Of a DNA stretch of 64,000 nucleotides, positions 63,070 through 64,000 are shown piece by piece (within the stretch, counting starts at the first letter, position 1; each line of letters opens with the position of its first letter). Below the pieces are notes generated by a model. It had not been told where the DNA came from and searched no databases. It saw nothing but the letters and a program-made list of their open reading frames with translations. The stretch covers positions 1,049,468-1,113,467 of the forward strand of contig NZ_HF536773.1 in the NCBI RefSeq assembly GCF_000312665.1. The letters run 5' to 3'. A program made the position numbers and the translations under genes. Origin of the DNA: Rhizobium mesoamericanum STM3625. GTDB taxonomy: Bacteria > Pseudomonadota > Alphaproteobacteria > Rhizobiales > Rhizobiaceae.

Positions 63070-64000
63070 GCGTATTGCTTCGCTATCCAGTTGCGGTAGC
63101 TGCCCGACGTGACCGCCGTAACCCAGTCGGAATTGTCGAGATACCAACGCACTGTTTGCCTGATCCCGCCTTCCAGCGTCTCCGACGGTCGCCAGCCCAA
63201 CTCCGCCTCGATCCGGTTCGCATTGATCGCATATCGCCGATCATGTCCGGGTCGATCACTGACAAAGGTGATCTGGCTCCGGTAGGAGGTTCCGTCCGCC
63301 TTCGGTTGAAGCTCGTCGAGCACGGCACAGACCATGGTGACAACGTCGAGGTTGGTCCGCTCGTTCCAGCCGCCGATATTGTACGTGCGTCCTGGCAGAC
63401 CGGCTTCCAAGACACGCCTGACGGCGCTGCAGTGATCCTTGACGTAGAGCCAATCACGAATTTGCTGGCCATCGCCGTAAAGAGGCAACAGGCGTCCCTG
63501 CAGGGCATTGTGAATGACCAGCGGAATGAGCTTTTCCGGAAAATGATACGGGCCGTAATTGTTTGAGCAATTTGTGGTGAGGACGGGCAAACCGTAGGTG
63601 TGGTGATAGGCCCGCACAAGATGATCGCCGGCCGCCTTGCTGGCGGAATAGGGACTGTTGGGCTGATAGCGCGTCTGTTCGTCGAAGGCAGGATCGTCCG
63701 CGGCAAGCGTGCCGAACACTTCGTCCGTGGATACATGCAGGAAACGAAAAGCCTGGCGATCCTGTTGTCTTGCCCAATAGGCCCGCGTTGCTTCGAGCAG
63801 CCGGAAGGTTCCCACGATGTTGGTTTGAATGAAATCCTCTGGGCCGTGAATGGACCGATCGACGTGGCTTTCAGCAGCGAAATTAATCACGGCTCTTGGC
63901 TTGTGCCGTTCCAGCAAGCTCGCGACCAGTGTCGCGTCGCCAATACTCCCATGCACGAAGATGTGTCTGCTGTCGCCGGCAAGCGAATCCAGATTGCGAA
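63066..64000 (-). CDS. rmlB: dTDP-glucose 4,6-dehydratase, N-terminus cut by window end
   Basis: The frame continues to the window edge; upstream of the GTG at 63956 it reads NLDSLAGDSRHIFV, as expected inside RmlB, so the start lies outside. Visible motifs: INFAAESHVDRS, HVSTDEVFG, YSASKA catalytic pair, and NCSNNYGPYHFPEKLIP. Second step of the dTDP-rhamnose pathway. Confidence 0.95.
   Translation of the reverse strand, partial: RNLDSLAGDSRHIFVHGSIGDATLVASLLERHKPRAVINFAAESHVDRSIHGPEDFIQTNIVGTFRLLEATRAYWARQQDRQAFRFLHVSTDEVFGTLAADDPAFDEQTRYQPNSPYSASKAAGDHLVRAYHHTYGLPVLTTNCSNNYGPYHFPEKLIPLVIHNALQGRLLPLYGDGQQIRDWLYVKDHCSAVRRVLEAGLPGRTYNIGGWNERTNLDVVTMVCAVLDELQPKADGTSYRSQITFVSDRPGHDRRYAINANRIEAELGWRPSETLEGGIRQTVRWYLDNSDWVTAVTSGSYRNWIAKQYA

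Noticed and set aside
1..64000. CRISPR arrays, tRNA or rRNA genes, intact insertion sequences
   Set aside because: No regularly spaced repeats, cloverleaf patterns, rRNA motifs or transposase frames were seen by eye.

Overview
The window looks like part of a replicon from a Rhizobium-type alphaproteobacterium, probably accessory DNA (a plasmid or a genomic island). This rests on GC-rich codon use, tightly overlapping operons (ATGA and TGATG junctions), several solute-binding-protein ABC importers, catabolic islands with divergent regulators, and protein styles familiar from Rhizobiales. I saw no rRNA, tRNA, CRISPR array, replication origin or intact insertion sequence.

Layout. 0-0.36 kb: tail of a VOC-fold protein, then a spacer with short inverted repeats. 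0.76-11.55 kb: a catabolic island. A minus-strand operon encodes a GntR repressor, a TIM-barrel isomerase/dehydratase, an amino-acid-type ABC importer, shikimate/quinate dehydrogenase, a CHMI-type isomerase, type II dehydroquinase and a Gfo/Idh oxidoreductase. It faces a plus-strand operon for an intradiol ring-cleavage dioxygenase, an HpaH-like hydratase, an HpaI-like aldolase and a leaderless solute-binding-like protein. Palindromic GntR-type sites lie between the two. The set suggests uptake and breakdown of a quinate/shikimate-like or aromatic acid.

11.7-25.4 kb: the most unusual block, and the best candidate for an undescribed system. It encodes an adenylation-carrier-acyltransferase fusion, a QseBC/TctDE-like two-component system, a HAD phosphatase, a class III aminotransferase, a divergent ureohydrolase, two ArnE/F-sized membrane transporters, a fatty-acid desaturase, an alpha/beta hydrolase with Cys in place of the nucleophilic Ser, a COG3146-type acyltransferase and a cyclopropane-fatty-acid synthase. 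A MipA/OmpV-like outer-membrane protein converges on its end. Most of these genes overlap, so they are probably translated together. I infer synthesis and export of an amino- or guanidino-containing lipid, or modification of the envelope with it.

25.4-44 kb: a mosaic with many relics. It holds a LysR tail fused to a copy of the cphA leader, a RES/Xre toxin-antitoxin pair, an SDR-treZ pair, a histidine-kinase relic and small membrane proteins. A cyanophycin locus follows: a REC-CRP regulator, cphA interrupted by two in-frame amber codons, an isoaspartyl dipeptidase and cyanophycinase. Next comes a nucleotidyltransferase-fold gene preceded by two related palindromes. 43-45.4 kb: SoxR with a perfect SoxR box facing an SDR-QueA-like operon.

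45.5-50.2 kb: an Lrp-type regulator divergent from an amino-acid ABC importer plus homocysteine S-methyltransferase. 50.5-60.2 kb: guanidino/polyamine use, with an agmatinase-family enzyme, a SnoaL-like protein and TetR facing a Pot-type importer, an MBL hydrolase and an aldehyde dehydrogenase, followed by a LacI regulator. 60.3-64 kb: a VanZ-like protein and the dTDP-rhamnose genes rmlC, rmlA, rmlD and rmlB (rmlB cut by the window end).
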